Source of the DNA: Mesorhizobium sp.
GTDB taxonomy: Bacteria > Pseudomonadota > Alphaproteobacteria > Rhizobiales > Rhizobiaceae
DNA length: 64,000 nt
Direction of reading: 5' to 3'
Assembly: GCA_004017535.1 (NCBI GenBank)
Contig: SAJS01000007.1
Location: 186,001 to 250,000, forward strand
Positions 16,199 to 25,469 of this stretch are shown piece after piece (position 1 is the stretch's first letter; each line of letters starts with the position of its first letter). A program made the translations under genes and the position numbers. The notes beneath the pieces were generated by a model. The model was not told where the DNA came from and did no database searches. It saw only the letters and a program-made list of their open reading frames with translations.

Positions 16199-16945
16199 GT
16201 GACCGGACTGGCGAGCAGCATCGAAAGGCGCAACGGCGTGTCGCTGTGGCGGCAGATCGCCGACCGAATCCTGCAGGGGATCGCGAGCGGCGATTTCGCG
16301 GAGAATGCGGCGTTGCCGCCCGAAGTCGCGTTGGCGGAACGCTACGGCGTCAACCGCCATACGGTGCGCAGCGCCATTGCGGCGCTTGTGCAGGAAGGTG
16401 TGCTCAGGGCCGAGCAGGGGCGCGGCACCTTCGTCTTGTCGCGCAAGCGGCTGTCCTATCCGATCGGCGCGCGCACGCGCTTCTCGACCGGGCTGCAGGG
16501 GCAGACGAGCGAGCGGCACATCGCGCTGTTGTCGTCCTCAACGGAGCCGGCCAGCAGGCGCGTCGCCGAGGCGCTGGGCATCGCCAAGGGCGCGGCCGCC
16601 ATCCGGCTGGAGACGCGCGGCGAGGCCGACGGTCACGCGGTGTCACGCGCCACGACATGGTTCGACGCCAAGCGCTTCGCCGGCATCGAGGCGGTAATGG
16701 CGGAAACCGGATCGATTACCGCCTCGCTGAAGCGCTTCGGCGTCAATGATTATCTGCGGCACTCGACGGTGCTGTCGGCGCGCCATGCCGATGCCGACGA
16801 CCTCGCAGCGCTTGATCTACAGCCCGGCGCCATCGTGCTGGTCACCGTCGCCGTCAACGTCACGCTCGACGGCCAGCCGATCCAGTTCGCGGAGTCGAGG
16901 TTCCCGGCGGAACGGGTGGAGTTGAAGCTTTCGGCTGGCGATTAG
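16199..16945 (+). CDS. phnF: GntR/HutC-family regulator of phosphonate metabolism
   Basis: 248 aa from a GTG start at 16199, just after a G-rich CTTGGGGGCAATG segment. N-terminal winged helix at about 13-72 (LPPEVALAERYGVNRHTVRSAI is the helix-turn-helix; core LAERYGVNRHTVRSAI) and a C-terminal UTRA ligand domain at about 90-240. PhnF proteins repress phn genes and lose grip when a phosphonate or phosphate-related ligand binds. It is transcribed away from phnG across the palindrome at 16099-16118, so it probably controls both directions. Confidence 0.92.
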   Translation: MTGLASSIERRNGVSLWRQIADRILQGIASGDFAENAALPPEVALAERYGVNRHTVRSAIAALVQEGVLRAEQGRGTFVLSRKRLSYPIGARTRFSTGLQGQTSERHIALLSSSTEPASRRVAEALGIAKGAAAIRLETRGEADGHAVSRATTWFDAKRFAGIEAVMAETGSITASLKRFGVNDYLRHSTVLSARHADADDLAALDLQPGAIVLVTVAVNVTLDGQPIQFAESRFPAERVELKLSAGD

Positions 16946-16983
16946 TCCCGCCCATCATCACTCCAGTGCGATAATCTCGGGAT

Positions 16984-17038
16984 CGTCATCCTCGGGTCTG
17001 CGCGCGTCGCTTCGCTCCTTGCTCCGCCGTGGATGACG
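16984..17038. repeat. Inverted repeat between phnF and the dehydrogenase gene
   Basis: CGTCATCC (16984-16991) and GGATGACG (17031-17038) form an 8-bp stem around a GC-rich interior, in the convergent gap after phnF. It may serve as a transcription end for either flank. No T-run is visible. Confidence 0.4.
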
Positions 17039-17117
17039 AAGGGGTAGGCGCTTCGGCCAATCACCAAGGCTGTGATTGCCAGATATCCAGGGCCGGAAAT
17101 CTCTATGCCGGCGTCTC

Positions 17118-18134
17118 TCACCCCACCTCGATCACCGCCTTGATCAGCCCCGATTTCTCATGCGTCCATCTGGCGAGGTCGCGGGGCGTTCCGGCGAGTG
17201 TCGTACGATGGGTGACGAGCTTGCTCAGCGGCACGGCGCCGTTGCGGATCGAAGAGGCGACATGCTCGAAATCGGCCTTCAGCGCGTTGCGGCTGCCGAC
17301 CAGCGTCATCTCGCGCTTGTGGAATTCGGGGTCGGAGAAGGTGATGTCGTCCTTGACGACGCTGACCAGCACCAATGTACCGCCATGCGCGACATGGGCG
17401 AAGGCGGACTGCACCGACGTCGTGTTGCCGGTCGCGTCGAAGACGAGGTCGAACCCTTCGCCGCCGGTCGCTTGCCGCACCAGGTCGTCAGCCGATGCCT
17501 TCGAGGTGTCGAGCGGGGCAAAGCCGAGTTCCTTTTCGGCGAAGCCGAGGCGTTCGCTGCTCATATCGAGCAGGCTGACATCCAGGCCGGCGATGCGGGC
17601 GAAGATCGCCGTGCCGAGTCCGATCGGGCCGGCGCCGATGACCAGCGTGCGCTGGCCGGGCGTTCCGAACGATCGGCGCACCGCGTGCGCGCCGATCGCC
17701 AGGAATTCCACCGCCGCGGCGTCGGCCAGCGACAGGCCGTTTGTCGGATAAAGGTTCTGCGCCGGCACCAGGATCTCGTCGCACATGGCGCCGTCGCGAT
17801 GGACGCCCAGCACCTCGATCCTCACGCAGCAATTCGGCTTGCCGTGCCGACAGGCGATGCATTGGCCGCAGGAAAGATAGGGGTTGATGATCACCGGCTG
17901 TCCGACGGCGAGATCGACGCCTTCCCCCTTCTCGACGATGGTGCCGGAAACCTCATGGCCCATGATGCGCGGATAGGCAAGAAATGGGTGCTTGCCTTCG
18001 AAGATGTGATAGTCGGTGCCGCAGATACCGACATGGCTGACGGCGACGCGCGCCCAGCCGGGCGGCGGCGCGCCGGGGGTGGCTCGGTCTTCGAGGATAA
18101 GGTCGCCGGGCGAGCGGCAGACAACGGCTTTCAT
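17118..18134 (-). CDS. Zinc-dependent alcohol/polyol dehydrogenase (MDR superfamily)
   Basis: 338 aa from ATG 18134 (a TTG at 18152 is the only upstream option). Catalytic zinc ligands VGICGTDYHIF (Cys) and GHEVSG (His-Glu); structural zinc cysteines CGQCIACRHGKPNCC; NAD-binding VIGAGPIGLGTAIFA. The pattern matches sorbitol/L-galactonate-type dehydrogenases that act on sugar alcohols or aldonates. It follows the sugar ABC transporter on the same strand, and a UxaA-type dehydratase is encoded upstream, suggesting a hexonate or hexitol degradation operon. Substrate is inferred only to class. Confidence 0.88.
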   Translation of the reverse strand: MKAVVCRSPGDLILEDRATPGAPPPGWARVAVSHVGICGTDYHIFEGKHPFLAYPRIMGHEVSGTIVEKGEGVDLAVGQPVIINPYLSCGQCIACRHGKPNCCVRIEVLGVHRDGAMCDEILVPAQNLYPTNGLSLADAAAVEFLAIGAHAVRRSFGTPGQRTLVIGAGPIGLGTAIFARIAGLDVSLLDMSSERLGFAEKELGFAPLDTSKASADDLVRQATGGEGFDLVFDATGNTTSVQSAFAHVAHGGTLVLVSVVKDDITFSDPEFHKREMTLVGSRNALKADFEHVASSIRNGAVPLSKLVTHRTTLAGTPRDLARWTHEKSGLIKAVIEVG

Positions 18135-18156
18135 GTCGCAAATCCAAAGCAAAAGA

Positions 18157-18186
18157 GCGCCGGCCTCGCTCGAGCGGGGCCGGCGC
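18157..18186 (-). promoter_or_regulatory. Hairpin between permease and dehydrogenase genes
   Basis: GCGCCGGCC (18157-18165) pairs with GGCCGGCGC (18178-18186). In the leftward transcript it falls between the permease stop (18205) and the dehydrogenase start (18134). No U-run follows, so an mRNA-stability or partial-attenuation role is more likely than a strong terminator. Confidence 0.45.
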
Positions 18187-18204
18187 GTGAGGTTCAGGGA
18201 GGAG

Positions 18205-19170
18205 TCACTTGCCGCGACGGCGCAGGCCGTCGAAGTAGACGATGACGATGATCAGTGCTCCGGTGATGACGCGTTGCCAGAAAGTGTTGACGTTGAGCAG
18301 GTTGGCGCCGTTGTTGATCGTCGACAGGATGAAGGAGCCGATCAGCGGTCCGTGCACGGAGCCGATGGCGCCGAACAGCGAGGTGCCGCCGATCACCGAC
18401 GAGGCGATGGCCTGCAGTTCATAGGTGTCGCCCTGCGTCGGATTGCCGATGCCGATGCGCGAGGCGAGCAGCACGCCGACGAAGGCGGCGAGCAGACCTG
18501 ACAGGATATAGGCCATGAAGATGGTGCGCGGCACGTTGACACCGGACAGGCGGGCGGCCTCGGCGTTGGAGCCGACCGAGAACAGATAGCGGCCCCAGCG
18601 CGTGTGGTGCAGGAAGATGTAGGACGGGATGGCGACCAGGATCACCATCCAGAACAGATAGGGGATGCCGAACAGCGAGCCGCGGGAGAATGCCTGGAAC
18701 GGATCGCTGTTGATCGATATCGAGTTGCCGTTGGTCATCAGGAGGCCGATGCCGCGCAGCGAGGTCATGGTGGCCAGCGTGATGATGAAGGGCGGCAGGC
18801 CCATCTTGACGATGCCGAAGCCGTGGAAGAGGCCGATGGCGACGCCGACCAGCAAGGTGATCAGCACCGCCGCCCAGATCGGCCAGCCGGCATTGATCAG
18901 AAGCGCCACCACAACGGTGGTGAAGCCGACCACCGCGCCGACCGACAGGTCGATGCCGCCGGTGATGATGACGAAGGTCTGGCCGACGGCGAGGATGGCG
19001 ATCAGCGAGCCCTGGCGCAGAAGATTGGTGATGTTGAGCGCCGTGGCGAAGGAGGGCGTGGCGACCGCCAGCACGATCCACATCAGCAGCAGCAGGCCAA
19101 GCAGGGTCAGGCCGAAGAGGGCATTGAAATTGCGCTTGGGTTTTTCGGCGGGAATCGCCTCGGTGCTCAT
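18205..19170 (-). CDS. Ribose-type sugar ABC transporter permease (RbsC family)
   Basis: 321 aa from ATG 19170, overlapping the ATPase stop by 4 nt. Ten or so hydrophobic segments; hallmark CUT2 texts are present: AVGQTFVIITGGIDLSVGA near 70-88, PPFIITLATMTSLRGIG near 135-150, and VNVPRTIFMAYILSGLLAA with the EAA-like SNAEAARLSG just before. Forms the inner-membrane channel with the two-domain ATPase upstream. Sugar specificity cannot be assigned; the linked dehydratase and dehydrogenase point to a sugar acid or polyol. Confidence 0.92.
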   Translation of the reverse strand: MSTEAIPAEKPKRNFNALFGLTLLGLLLLMWIVLAVATPSFATALNITNLLRQGSLIAILAVGQTFVIITGGIDLSVGAVVGFTTVVVALLINAGWPIWAAVLITLLVGVAIGLFHGFGIVKMGLPPFIITLATMTSLRGIGLLMTNGNSISINSDPFQAFSRGSLFGIPYLFWMVILVAIPSYIFLHHTRWGRYLFSVGSNAEAARLSGVNVPRTIFMAYILSGLLAAFVGVLLASRIGIGNPTQGDTYELQAIASSVIGGTSLFGAIGSVHGPLIGSFILSTINNGANLLNVNTFWQRVITGALIIVIVYFDGLRRRGK

Positions 19171-20720
19171 TTTTGTCCTCCCGACTTTTCTTGTTTCTCG
19201 GCCAGCGCCTGACCCAGAATGTCCTCGTGGCTCGCGGTGCGGAACCCATGCGTGGCGACCAGCTTGCCGCGCCGGAACACGTGCAGCGTGTCGGCAAGCT
19301 CGTAGACTTCCGGCAGATAGGACGAGATCAGGATGATGCCGGCGCCCTTCGACAACAGCGTCGAGAATAGGCGGTAGATCTCGGCCTTGGTGCCGACATC
19401 GACGCCGACCGTCGGCTCGTCGAAGATGAACAGCTTGGCGCCATGCGCCAGCCATTTGCCGATGACGATCTTCTGCTGGTTGCCGCCTGAGAGGCTGGAA
19501 GCGAGCGCGCTGCGTGTCGGCGTCTTAATGCGCAGGTCGGCGATCTGGCGGTCAGCCTCGGCTTTCTCCTTGGCTTTCGAGATCAGCGCGTTGTTGGAAA
19601 TGCGCTTGTAGATCGGCAGGTTGAGGTTCATGCCAACCGACAGGTTGAGACAGAGGCCCTGGTCGCGGCGGCTTTCCGGGGCCAGCGCCATGCCGAGCTT
19701 GATCGCATCGTGCTCGGAATTGACCTGAACCTCCTTGCCCTCCCACAGGATCTGGCCGGCCGATTTCTTGTGACGGCCATAGAGCGTGGTGACGAACTCG
19801 CTGCGGCCGGCGCCAATCAGGCCGTAGAGGCCGACGATCTCGCCGGCGTGGACGGTCACCGAGACATTCTCGAAACCTTTGCCGGAGAGGTTCTTCGTCT
19901 CGACGATCGTGGCGCCCGGCGTGAAATGCTCCTTGTGGTAGATCTGCTCGATCGAACGGTTGATCATCAGCTTGACCAGCTCGGACTCGTCGGTCTCGGC
20001 GATGTTGCGGGTGCCGACCAAGGTGCCGTCGCGCAGCACCGAGACGCGGTCAGCAAGCTCGAACACTTCCTCCATGCGGTGGCTGATGTAGATGATGGTG
20101 ACGCCTTCGCCCTTCAGCCTTCGGATCAGCTTGAACAGCTGGTCGGCCTCCTTGCGGGTGAGATAGGCGGTCGGTTCGTCGAAGATCAGGAATTTCGTGC
20201 CGCGCACGGTAGCCCTAGCCGCGGCGATCAGCTGCTGCTGGCCGATGGTGAGGTCGCCGAGAACGACATGCGCCGGCAGGTCGAAGCCGAGCCCGTCGAT
20301 GATCTTCTGCGCTTCCTTGACCATGGCGCGCTGCTGCAGCAGGCCGAAGCGGGATTCCTCCTCGCCGAGGAACATGTTGGCGGCGACCGTGAGATGGCGG
20401 CACAGCACCACCTCCTGGTGGACGGCGTTGATGCCCAGCGCCATCGCCTCATGCGGGGTGGCCAGAGCCACCGGCTTGCCTTCCCAGATCACCTCGCCCG
20501 AGGTGCGCGGCATGACGCCGGTCAGAAGTTTGATGAGCGTCGACTTGCCGGCGCCGTTCTCGCCGACGATGGCGTGGATCTCGCCCGCCTTAAAGGCGAG
20601 ATGCACCGGCTTCAGCGCATGCGTGCCGGGGTAGCGCTTTTCCAGCCCGTTGAGCTCGAGGATCGTCCTGCCCGGGGCCAGCGTGGGGGCGGGGTGCAGT
20701 TCCTGCGCCGTCGACGTCAT
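19167..20720 (-). CDS. Sugar ABC transporter ATP-binding protein, two-domain (RbsA/MglA family)
   Basis: 517 aa with two ABC domains. Domain 1 has Walker [10 protein letters not shown] near 54-62, signature-position [14 protein letters not shown] and Walker [13 protein letters not shown]. Domain 2 has a degenerate Walker A (GLIGAGRSE) but an intact signature [14 protein letters not shown] and Walker [14 protein letters not shown]. This asymmetry is normal for CUT2 importers. Located between the binding-protein gene and the permease gene on the same strand and coupled to the permease by an ATGA overlap. Confidence 0.93.
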   Translation of the reverse strand: MTSTAQELHPAPTLAPGRTILELNGLEKRYPGTHALKPVHLAFKAGEIHAIVGENGAGKSTLIKLLTGVMPRTSGEVIWEGKPVALATPHEAMALGINAVHQEVVLCRHLTVAANMFLGEEESRFGLLQQRAMVKEAQKIIDGLGFDLPAHVVLGDLTIGQQQLIAAARATVRGTKFLIFDEPTAYLTRKEADQLFKLIRRLKGEGVTIIYISHRMEEVFELADRVSVLRDGTLVGTRNIAETDESELVKLMINRSIEQIYHKEHFTPGATIVETKNLSGKGFENVSVTVHAGEIVGLYGLIGAGRSEFVTTLYGRHKKSAGQILWEGKEVQVNSEHDAIKLGMALAPESRRDQGLCLNLSVGMNLNLPIYKRISNNALISKAKEKAEADRQIADLRIKTPTRSALASSLSGGNQQKIVIGKWLAHGAKLFIFDEPTVGVDVGTKAEIYRLFSTLLSKGAGIILISSYLPEVYELADTLHVFRRGKLVATHGFRTASHEDILGQALAEKQEKSGGQK

Positions 20721-20832
20721 GACAATCCTCCCACATTGGTCTCAACCATTGCGTATGCAGCGATGCGTCTGACGCGCATCTTGGAGTCAAAACCTAGATC
20801 AGGCCCGCGGATTTCCAAATCGCCTGACGGAT

Positions 20833-20859
20833 GTTTCCGGGGCGCGAGGCCCCGGAAAC
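20833..20859 (-). promoter_or_regulatory. Hairpin after the sugar-binding-protein gene
   Basis: Perfect 11-bp stem GTTTCCGGGGC (20833-20843) / GCCCCGGAAAC (20849-20859) with a 5-nt loop, placed 19 nt past the binding-protein stop in the leftward transcript. Similar intercistronic stems stabilise binding-protein mRNA and make it more abundant than transporter mRNA. No U-run is present. Confidence 0.6.
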
Positions 20860-20877
20860 GAGTGTGACGATGCTTGC

Positions 20878-21873
20878 TCAGTTGAGCTTCGGATTGAGCA
20901 GCGCGTCGATCTTCGGGTCCTTCATGTTGTCCTTGGTGACGAGGTTCGCGCCGGTGTCGACATTGGCCTCCACCTTCTCGCCCTTCGAGGCAGCCAGAGC
21001 GGTCTTGATGCCGTCATAGCCCATCCGGTACGGGTCCTGGACGACGAGGCCGGAGATGACGCCGTCATTGAGGAACTTGATCAGCTTCTCGTCGCTGTCG
21101 AAGCCGATCAGCGCCACCTTGCCGCCGAGATTGTTCTCGGCGATAGCCTGGCCGACGCCCTGCGCCATGATCAGGTTCGAGGCGAAGATGCCCTTGAGGT
21201 CCGGATTGGCGGTGATGAGGTCGGTGGCGATGTTCAAGCCGGTGGTGGCCTGACCGTCGGCGTATTTGTCGGCGACGAGCTCGAGGCCCGGATACTTGGC
21301 CTTGATCTGTTCGATGAAGCCCTGCTTGCGCTGCTCAAGCGAGCCGGCGCCCGGAAGGGCGGTGATCAGCGCGACCTTGCCTTCCACCTTGCCGCCATTG
21401 GCGGCGCCGATCGCGGCGGCGAGACCGTCAGCGGCGACACGGCCGCCCTGGACGTTGTCGGTGGTGAGGAAGGAGGTGAAGGCCTTCGAGTCGGCGCCGG
21501 AGTCGATGCCAATGACCTTGACCTTGGAAGCCGCCTCATCGATCGGCTTGCCAAGCGCCTTGAACTCGGTTGGCGAGATGACGATCGCCGCCGGGTTGCT
21601 GGCGACGGCGTTCTCGAGGATCGAGATCTGGCCGTTGACGTCGGTTTCGGCCTGGGCGCCGAGCTCCGGCACGTTGATGCCGAGGTCCTTGCCGGCCTTG
21701 CGGGCACCGGCCAGCACGATCTGCCAGTAGAAGGAGGTGGTGTCCTTGACGATGATCGGAATGGTCACATCGGCCGCCGAGGCGGGCGCGGAATGCATCG
21801 CGCCGGCAAGCATCGACGCCGCGGCCAAGGCCACGAAAGCACGGCGGTTGAGAAGGCTGGTCACAAATTTCAT
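20878..21873 (-). CDS. Ribose-type sugar ABC transporter substrate-binding protein
   Basis: 331 aa from ATG 21873, preceded by AGGGAGGAACCTA. Signal peptide about 1-33 (NRRAFVALAAASMLAGA, cut near ASA-ADV). Periplasmic-binding-protein type 1 fold: DTTSFYWQIVLAGARKAGKDL, ISPTEF, VIGIDSGADSKAFTSFLTTDN and LIGFDSDEKLIKFLNDG. The Asp and Arg residues typical of CUT2 sugar binding are within these blocks. The frame extends to 21918 without a ribosome site. Confidence 0.92.
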   Translation of the reverse strand: MKFVTSLLNRRAFVALAAASMLAGAMHSAPASAADVTIPIIVKDTTSFYWQIVLAGARKAGKDLGINVPELGAQAETDVNGQISILENAVASNPAAIVISPTEFKALGKPIDEAASKVKVIGIDSGADSKAFTSFLTTDNVQGGRVAADGLAAAIGAANGGKVEGKVALITALPGAGSLEQRKQGFIEQIKAKYPGLELVADKYADGQATTGLNIATDLITANPDLKGIFASNLIMAQGVGQAIAENNLGGKVALIGFDSDEKLIKFLNDGVISGLVVQDPYRMGYDGIKTALAASKGEKVEANVDTGANLVTKDNMKDPKIDALLNPKLN

Positions 21874-22100
21874 TAGGTTCCTCCCTAAGTCGCCTGGTGA
21901 AGGTTGCGGAAGCTCCATCTGGATAGGCGCGGCCCAAACAGAACTTTATCAATAAAAAACAGATGCCGTTTTTGATAGAGCATCGCCATGGCCGATGCAA
22001 GCGGTGTCTGTTGCCGTTTGTGTGACGCGGGCGAGGGTCCGTTCTGCCCTACCGGCTGCCTTTGGCGGCACATGGATGCTTCCCGTTCCTCCCTATCGGC

Positions 22101-22137
22101 ATGGAACAATAATTCCATTGCTCTGTCAATCTGGAAT
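22101..22137. promoter_or_regulatory. Cluster of ATGGAA/TTCCAT half-sites
   Basis: ATGGAA (22101-22106)-N6-TTCCAT (22113-22118) is a perfect inverted repeat, and a third half TGGAAT follows at 22132-22137, in the 335-bp gap between the dehydratase stop (22209) and the binding-protein start (21873). The gap also has TATCAA/TTGATA halves around 21949-21980 near an A-rich stretch. No gene is seen. A regulator site for the sugar transporter is plausible; which protein binds is unknown. Confidence 0.4.
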
Positions 22138-22208
22138 GTTCATTCTCTCGCAAGGCGGCAGATGTGAGGGCCGGGTTCCCGGCTTCCGCCGCAATATTGA
22201 CTTTTAGA

Positions 22209-23759
22209 CTAAAGCGTCGCGCCGAGATGCCAGGGGACGAATTCATTGTCGCCGTAGCCGAAGGCCTCGCTCTTGGTCTTGCGGCCGGACGCCGTCTCGA
22301 TGATCAGCTCGAAGATCTCGCGGCCCATGCCGGCAATGGTCTTCTCGCCGGAAGCGATGACGCCGCAATTGACGTCCATGTCCTCTTCCATCTGGTGATA
22401 CATGGTCGAATTGGTGGCGACCTTGATCGAAGGCGTCGGCCGGCAGCCGAAGCAGGAGCCGCGGCCGGTGGTGAAGACGATGACATTGGCGCCGCCCGCC
22501 ACCTGACCGGTGGCCGAGACGGGGTCGTAGCCGGGCGTGTCCATGAACACCAGGCCGTGGCCAGAGACCTTCTCGGCATAGCCGAAGACGCCGTTGAGAG
22601 GGGTCTGGCCACCCTTGGCTACGGCGCCCAGCGACTTCTCGAGGATCGTGGTCAGGCCGCCGCGCTTGTTGCCGGGCGAGGGGTTGTTGTCGATCGAGGC
22701 GCCGTGCTTGGCGGTATGGTCCTCCCACCACTTCACAAAGCCGTCGAGCTTGGCGGCGATCTCGGGCGTGGCGGCGCGATAGGCGAGCAGGTGCTCGGCG
22801 CCATAGATCTCGGTCGTCTCCGACAGGATGCCGATGCCGCCGACGCCGGCCAGGATGTCGACAGCGGCACCCAATGCTGGGTTGGCGGTGATGCCCGACA
22901 TGCCGTCCGAGCCGCCGCATTGCAGGCCGACGACGATCTCGCTGACCGGGATGGGCTCGCGCTTGAGGTGGCCGACTTCCTCGGCGATCTCGGTGAGCAC
23001 GCCCATCGCCTTCTCGACCGATTTGCGCGAGCCGCCGGCCTCCTGGATGTTGAAATGACGTTTTCCCGCCGCCACACCCTTCTGGCCGTAGAGGGTGAGT
23101 TGGTTGACCTCGCAGCCCAGCCCCACCATCATCACGCCGCCGAAATTCGGATGACGAGCATAGCCCGCAAGCGTGCGGTGCAGAACCATCATGCCGTCAC
23201 CGGTTCCGCTCATGCCGCAGCCTTGGCCATGGACGATCGGCACGAAGCCGTCGATGCCGGGATATTTCGGCAGAATCGTGCGGTTGGCCTCGTCGGCAAT
23301 GGTGTGGCAGACGGTGGCCGAACAATTCACGCTGGCGATTATGCCGATGAAGTTGCGCGTGCCGGCGCGCCCGTCGGCGCGGCGGTAGCCCATGAAGGTG
23401 CGCTTGCGGTCCGCCTCGGTGGCATGCTCGGCCTCGCTGGGCGGTACCACCGGCAGTCGGCCGCTCTCGAAGACGAGATTGTGCGAGTGGACATGCTCGC
23501 CCGGCGCGATGTCCTGGGTGGCGCGACCGATCGCCTGCGCGTATTTCACCACCGCTTCGCCGGCGGCGATCGGCCTGATCGCAACCTTATGGCCAGGCTC
23601 GATCACCGCGATCGCGGTGGCGCCGCCCGGCAGCGGCGTGCCGATCTCGATGCGGCCATTGGCGACCGCGACATTGTCGGCGGAGGAAAGAAGAATGGTG
23701 TTTGCGGGGTTCACGAGCGGCTGTCCTGGGTCATCCTGGGAATTCGGGCGGATTGACAT
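22209..23759 (-). CDS. UxaA-family (altronate/galactarate) dehydratase
   Basis: 516 aa. N-terminal SAF domain (about 20-100; HVHSHNLVFESGR) followed by the large dehydratase domain. Conserved Cys-rich sites are GLGCEVNQ, LQCGGSDGMSGITANPA and RGSCFGCRPTPSIKVATN, the last near 430-450, consistent with an iron-dependent aldonate/aldarate dehydratase that gives a 2-keto-3-deoxy acid. ATG 23759 lacks a clear ribosome site; GTG 23714 is an alternative. It heads the leftward run of sugar transporter genes and is divergent from the GntR-type regulator at 23973, which likely controls it. Confidence 0.88.
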   Translation of the reverse strand: MSIRPNSQDDPGQPLVNPANTILLSSADNVAVANGRIEIGTPLPGGATAIAVIEPGHKVAIRPIAAGEAVVKYAQAIGRATQDIAPGEHVHSHNLVFESGRLPVVPPSEAEHATEADRKRTFMGYRRADGRAGTRNFIGIIASVNCSATVCHTIADEANRTILPKYPGIDGFVPIVHGQGCGMSGTGDGMMVLHRTLAGYARHPNFGGVMMVGLGCEVNQLTLYGQKGVAAGKRHFNIQEAGGSRKSVEKAMGVLTEIAEEVGHLKREPIPVSEIVVGLQCGGSDGMSGITANPALGAAVDILAGVGGIGILSETTEIYGAEHLLAYRAATPEIAAKLDGFVKWWEDHTAKHGASIDNNPSPGNKRGGLTTILEKSLGAVAKGGQTPLNGVFGYAEKVSGHGLVFMDTPGYDPVSATGQVAGGANVIVFTTGRGSCFGCRPTPSIKVATNSTMYHQMEEDMDVNCGVIASGEKTIAGMGREIFELIIETASGRKTKSEAFGYGDNEFVPWHLGATL

Positions 23760-23972
23760 GCGCCCGTTTGGGGGTAATGTCTTTTATCGTGAAAAAACAT
23801 TTTTGCGTCAATTGTTTTTTCAACAGCGGCGGCCGGCGCCCCTTGTTCGATGCGCGGCCGCCCGTTTGGCAAGCCGGCGAAGAACGATTCCGCTTTTTCG
23901 GGGCCTTGCGCTAGGAGACACCGATCATATTGCGCTTCCGGCCGTCCGCCGCAAGCGTTGGGGGATACAGGC

Positions 23973-24908
23973 ATGTCGAAGAGCAACAACGTCTACAAGG
24001 ACGCGTTCAACCGCTGCCTGCGGCTGCTCGACGAGACCCAAAGCCTGCCGTCGGAGCCGGAACTCGGCACGCTGCTCGGCGTCAGCCGCACCACGGTGCG
24101 CAGCATCCTTTCGCGCATGGAAGAGACCGGGCTGATCGCCTGGAACAAGCGCAACAAGACAGTGCTCAGAGGACCGCGACCGGAGGATTTCTTCCCCGAA
24201 GAAGAGACAGACTCGCTGGCCGAGATCATCGAGCGCTCCTTCATGCGCAGGCTGCTCGCCGGCGGCGCCGAGGCCGGCATGCAGATCAACGAGCTGGAGC
24301 TGGCGCGCGAGATCGGGGTGGGTACCACCAGCGTGCGCGAATTCCTGATCCGCTTCTCACGCTTCGGACTGATCGAGAAGCGGCGCAACAGCCACTGGGT
24401 GCTGAAGGGTTTCACGCGCGCCTTCGCGCTGGAGCTGACCGAGATCCGTGAGATGTTCGAGCTGCGTTCGGCGGCGGCCTTCGCCGCGCTGCCGGTGGAC
24501 AGCGCGGTGTGGGCCGATCTCGACCGGCTGGAGGTCGAGCATCGCCAGCTCGCCAGCGACATCGCCACGCGCTTCAACGAATTCTCCGAGCTGGACGAGC
24601 GTTTTCACCGGCTGATTCACCGTGCATCGCACAACCGTTTCATCGTCGACTTCTATGACGTGATCGCGATGATCTTCCACTATCATTATCAGTGGAACAA
24701 AGCCGAGGAGCGCCAGCGCAACGAAGTCGCCGTGCAGGAGCATCTCGCCTATATCGCGGCGCTCAAATCGCGCGATCCCGGCAAGGTGGACATCGCCTGC
24801 CGCAAGCACCTGAAATCGGCGCGCCAGACGCTGCTGAGCTCGATTCCCGAAGGACGCCAGGCGCAGCCCCCGGACGTCACGTTATCGGGCACATTTGCCC
24901 AGGCATGA
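23973..24908 (+). CDS. GntR-family regulator with tandem winged helices and FCD domain
   Basis: 311 aa from ATG 23973 (GGGGA upstream). Two winged-helix regions can be read: about 10-66 (LPSEPELGTLLGVSRTTVRS) and about 82-147 (ELELAREIGVGTTSVREFL), then an all-helical FCD ligand domain from about 150 to 290 (LTEIREMFELRSAAAFAALP, ELDERFHRLIHRAS, with the FCD metal-site histidines likely in FHRLIH and HLAYIAAL). Usual FadR-type regulators have one winged helix and 220-260 aa, so this is a longer, duplicated architecture. Divergent from the UxaA-type dehydratase with a 213-bp gap; likely its regulator. Confidence 0.82.
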   Translation: MSKSNNVYKDAFNRCLRLLDETQSLPSEPELGTLLGVSRTTVRSILSRMEETGLIAWNKRNKTVLRGPRPEDFFPEEETDSLAEIIERSFMRRLLAGGAEAGMQINELELAREIGVGTTSVREFLIRFSRFGLIEKRRNSHWVLKGFTRAFALELTEIREMFELRSAAAFAALPVDSAVWADLDRLEVEHRQLASDIATRFNEFSELDERFHRLIHRASHNRFIVDFYDVIAMIFHYHYQWNKAEERQRNEVAVQEHLAYIAALKSRDPGKVDIACRKHLKSARQTLLSSIPEGRQAQPPDVTLSGTFAQA

Positions 24909-25005
24909 ACGGGTATCGCGCCGCGTTGCCGCAGCGCGGTTTTGCGGATTTTCCGTGCGCATCCCCCGTGCTACGGTCGGTCAGGTTTCTGGGAGAGGCT
25001 TTGCG

Positions 25006-25380
25006 TTGCATATCCGGCTGAGACGATGGAGCATGCCGGCCGCGTTCGTCGCGGCGCTGCTCCTGTTGCTTCAGTCGTCGCTCGGCGCTTTCGCCTTCGG
25101 CGCGCCGTCGCAGCTCGATGCCTTCGGCAACGTTATCTGCACGCATGAAGGGGCCGTAAAACTCCCCGGCGGCGATCCGCACCAGCAGCATATGCCGGCG
25201 TGCTGCTCGCTCGGCTGCAGCATGGTTTCGCCGGCGCATCTGCCGCCGCCGGAAGCGAATGCGCTTCACAGGGCGACGGCGGTCGAGAGCGTCGCTTTTG
25301 CAGTCCCTGCCTTCCAGCACCTCGACTTCGCCCGTGACCGCTCTCCGGCCAATCCGCGCGCGCCGCCGGCAATGGTCTGA
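25006..25380 (+). CDS. DUF2946-like secreted Cys/His protein
   Basis: 124 aa using TTG 25006, chosen because GGGAGAGG (24991-24998) lies 7 nt upstream and it places a proper signal peptide at the N-terminus (HIRLRRWSMPAAFVAALLLL). ATG 25033 is an alternative. Mature part has Cys45, His47, His59, His62, Cys66, Cys67 and Cys71 (CTHEG ... HQQHMPACCSLGC), a plausible metal-binding arrangement. DUF2946 proteins often occur with copper genes, as here. Function is not established. Confidence 0.7.
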   Translation: MHIRLRRWSMPAAFVAALLLLLQSSLGAFAFGAPSQLDAFGNVICTHEGAVKLPGGDPHQQHMPACCSLGCSMVSPAHLPPPEANALHRATAVESVAFAVPAFQHLDFARDRSPANPRAPPAMV

Positions 25381-25469
25381 TCCGCGGAACCTTCCGCGAG
25401 GCCATTCATCCAAGATCAGCCTGTTCGCGGCCGCAAAGACGGCGCGATCCTCATATTCATGGAGCACCC

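Noticed and set aside
22164-23756. 530-codon open frame opposite the UxaA-type gene
   Set aside because: Antisense shadow with no recognisable domain; the leftward frame has conserved dehydratase Cys motifs.
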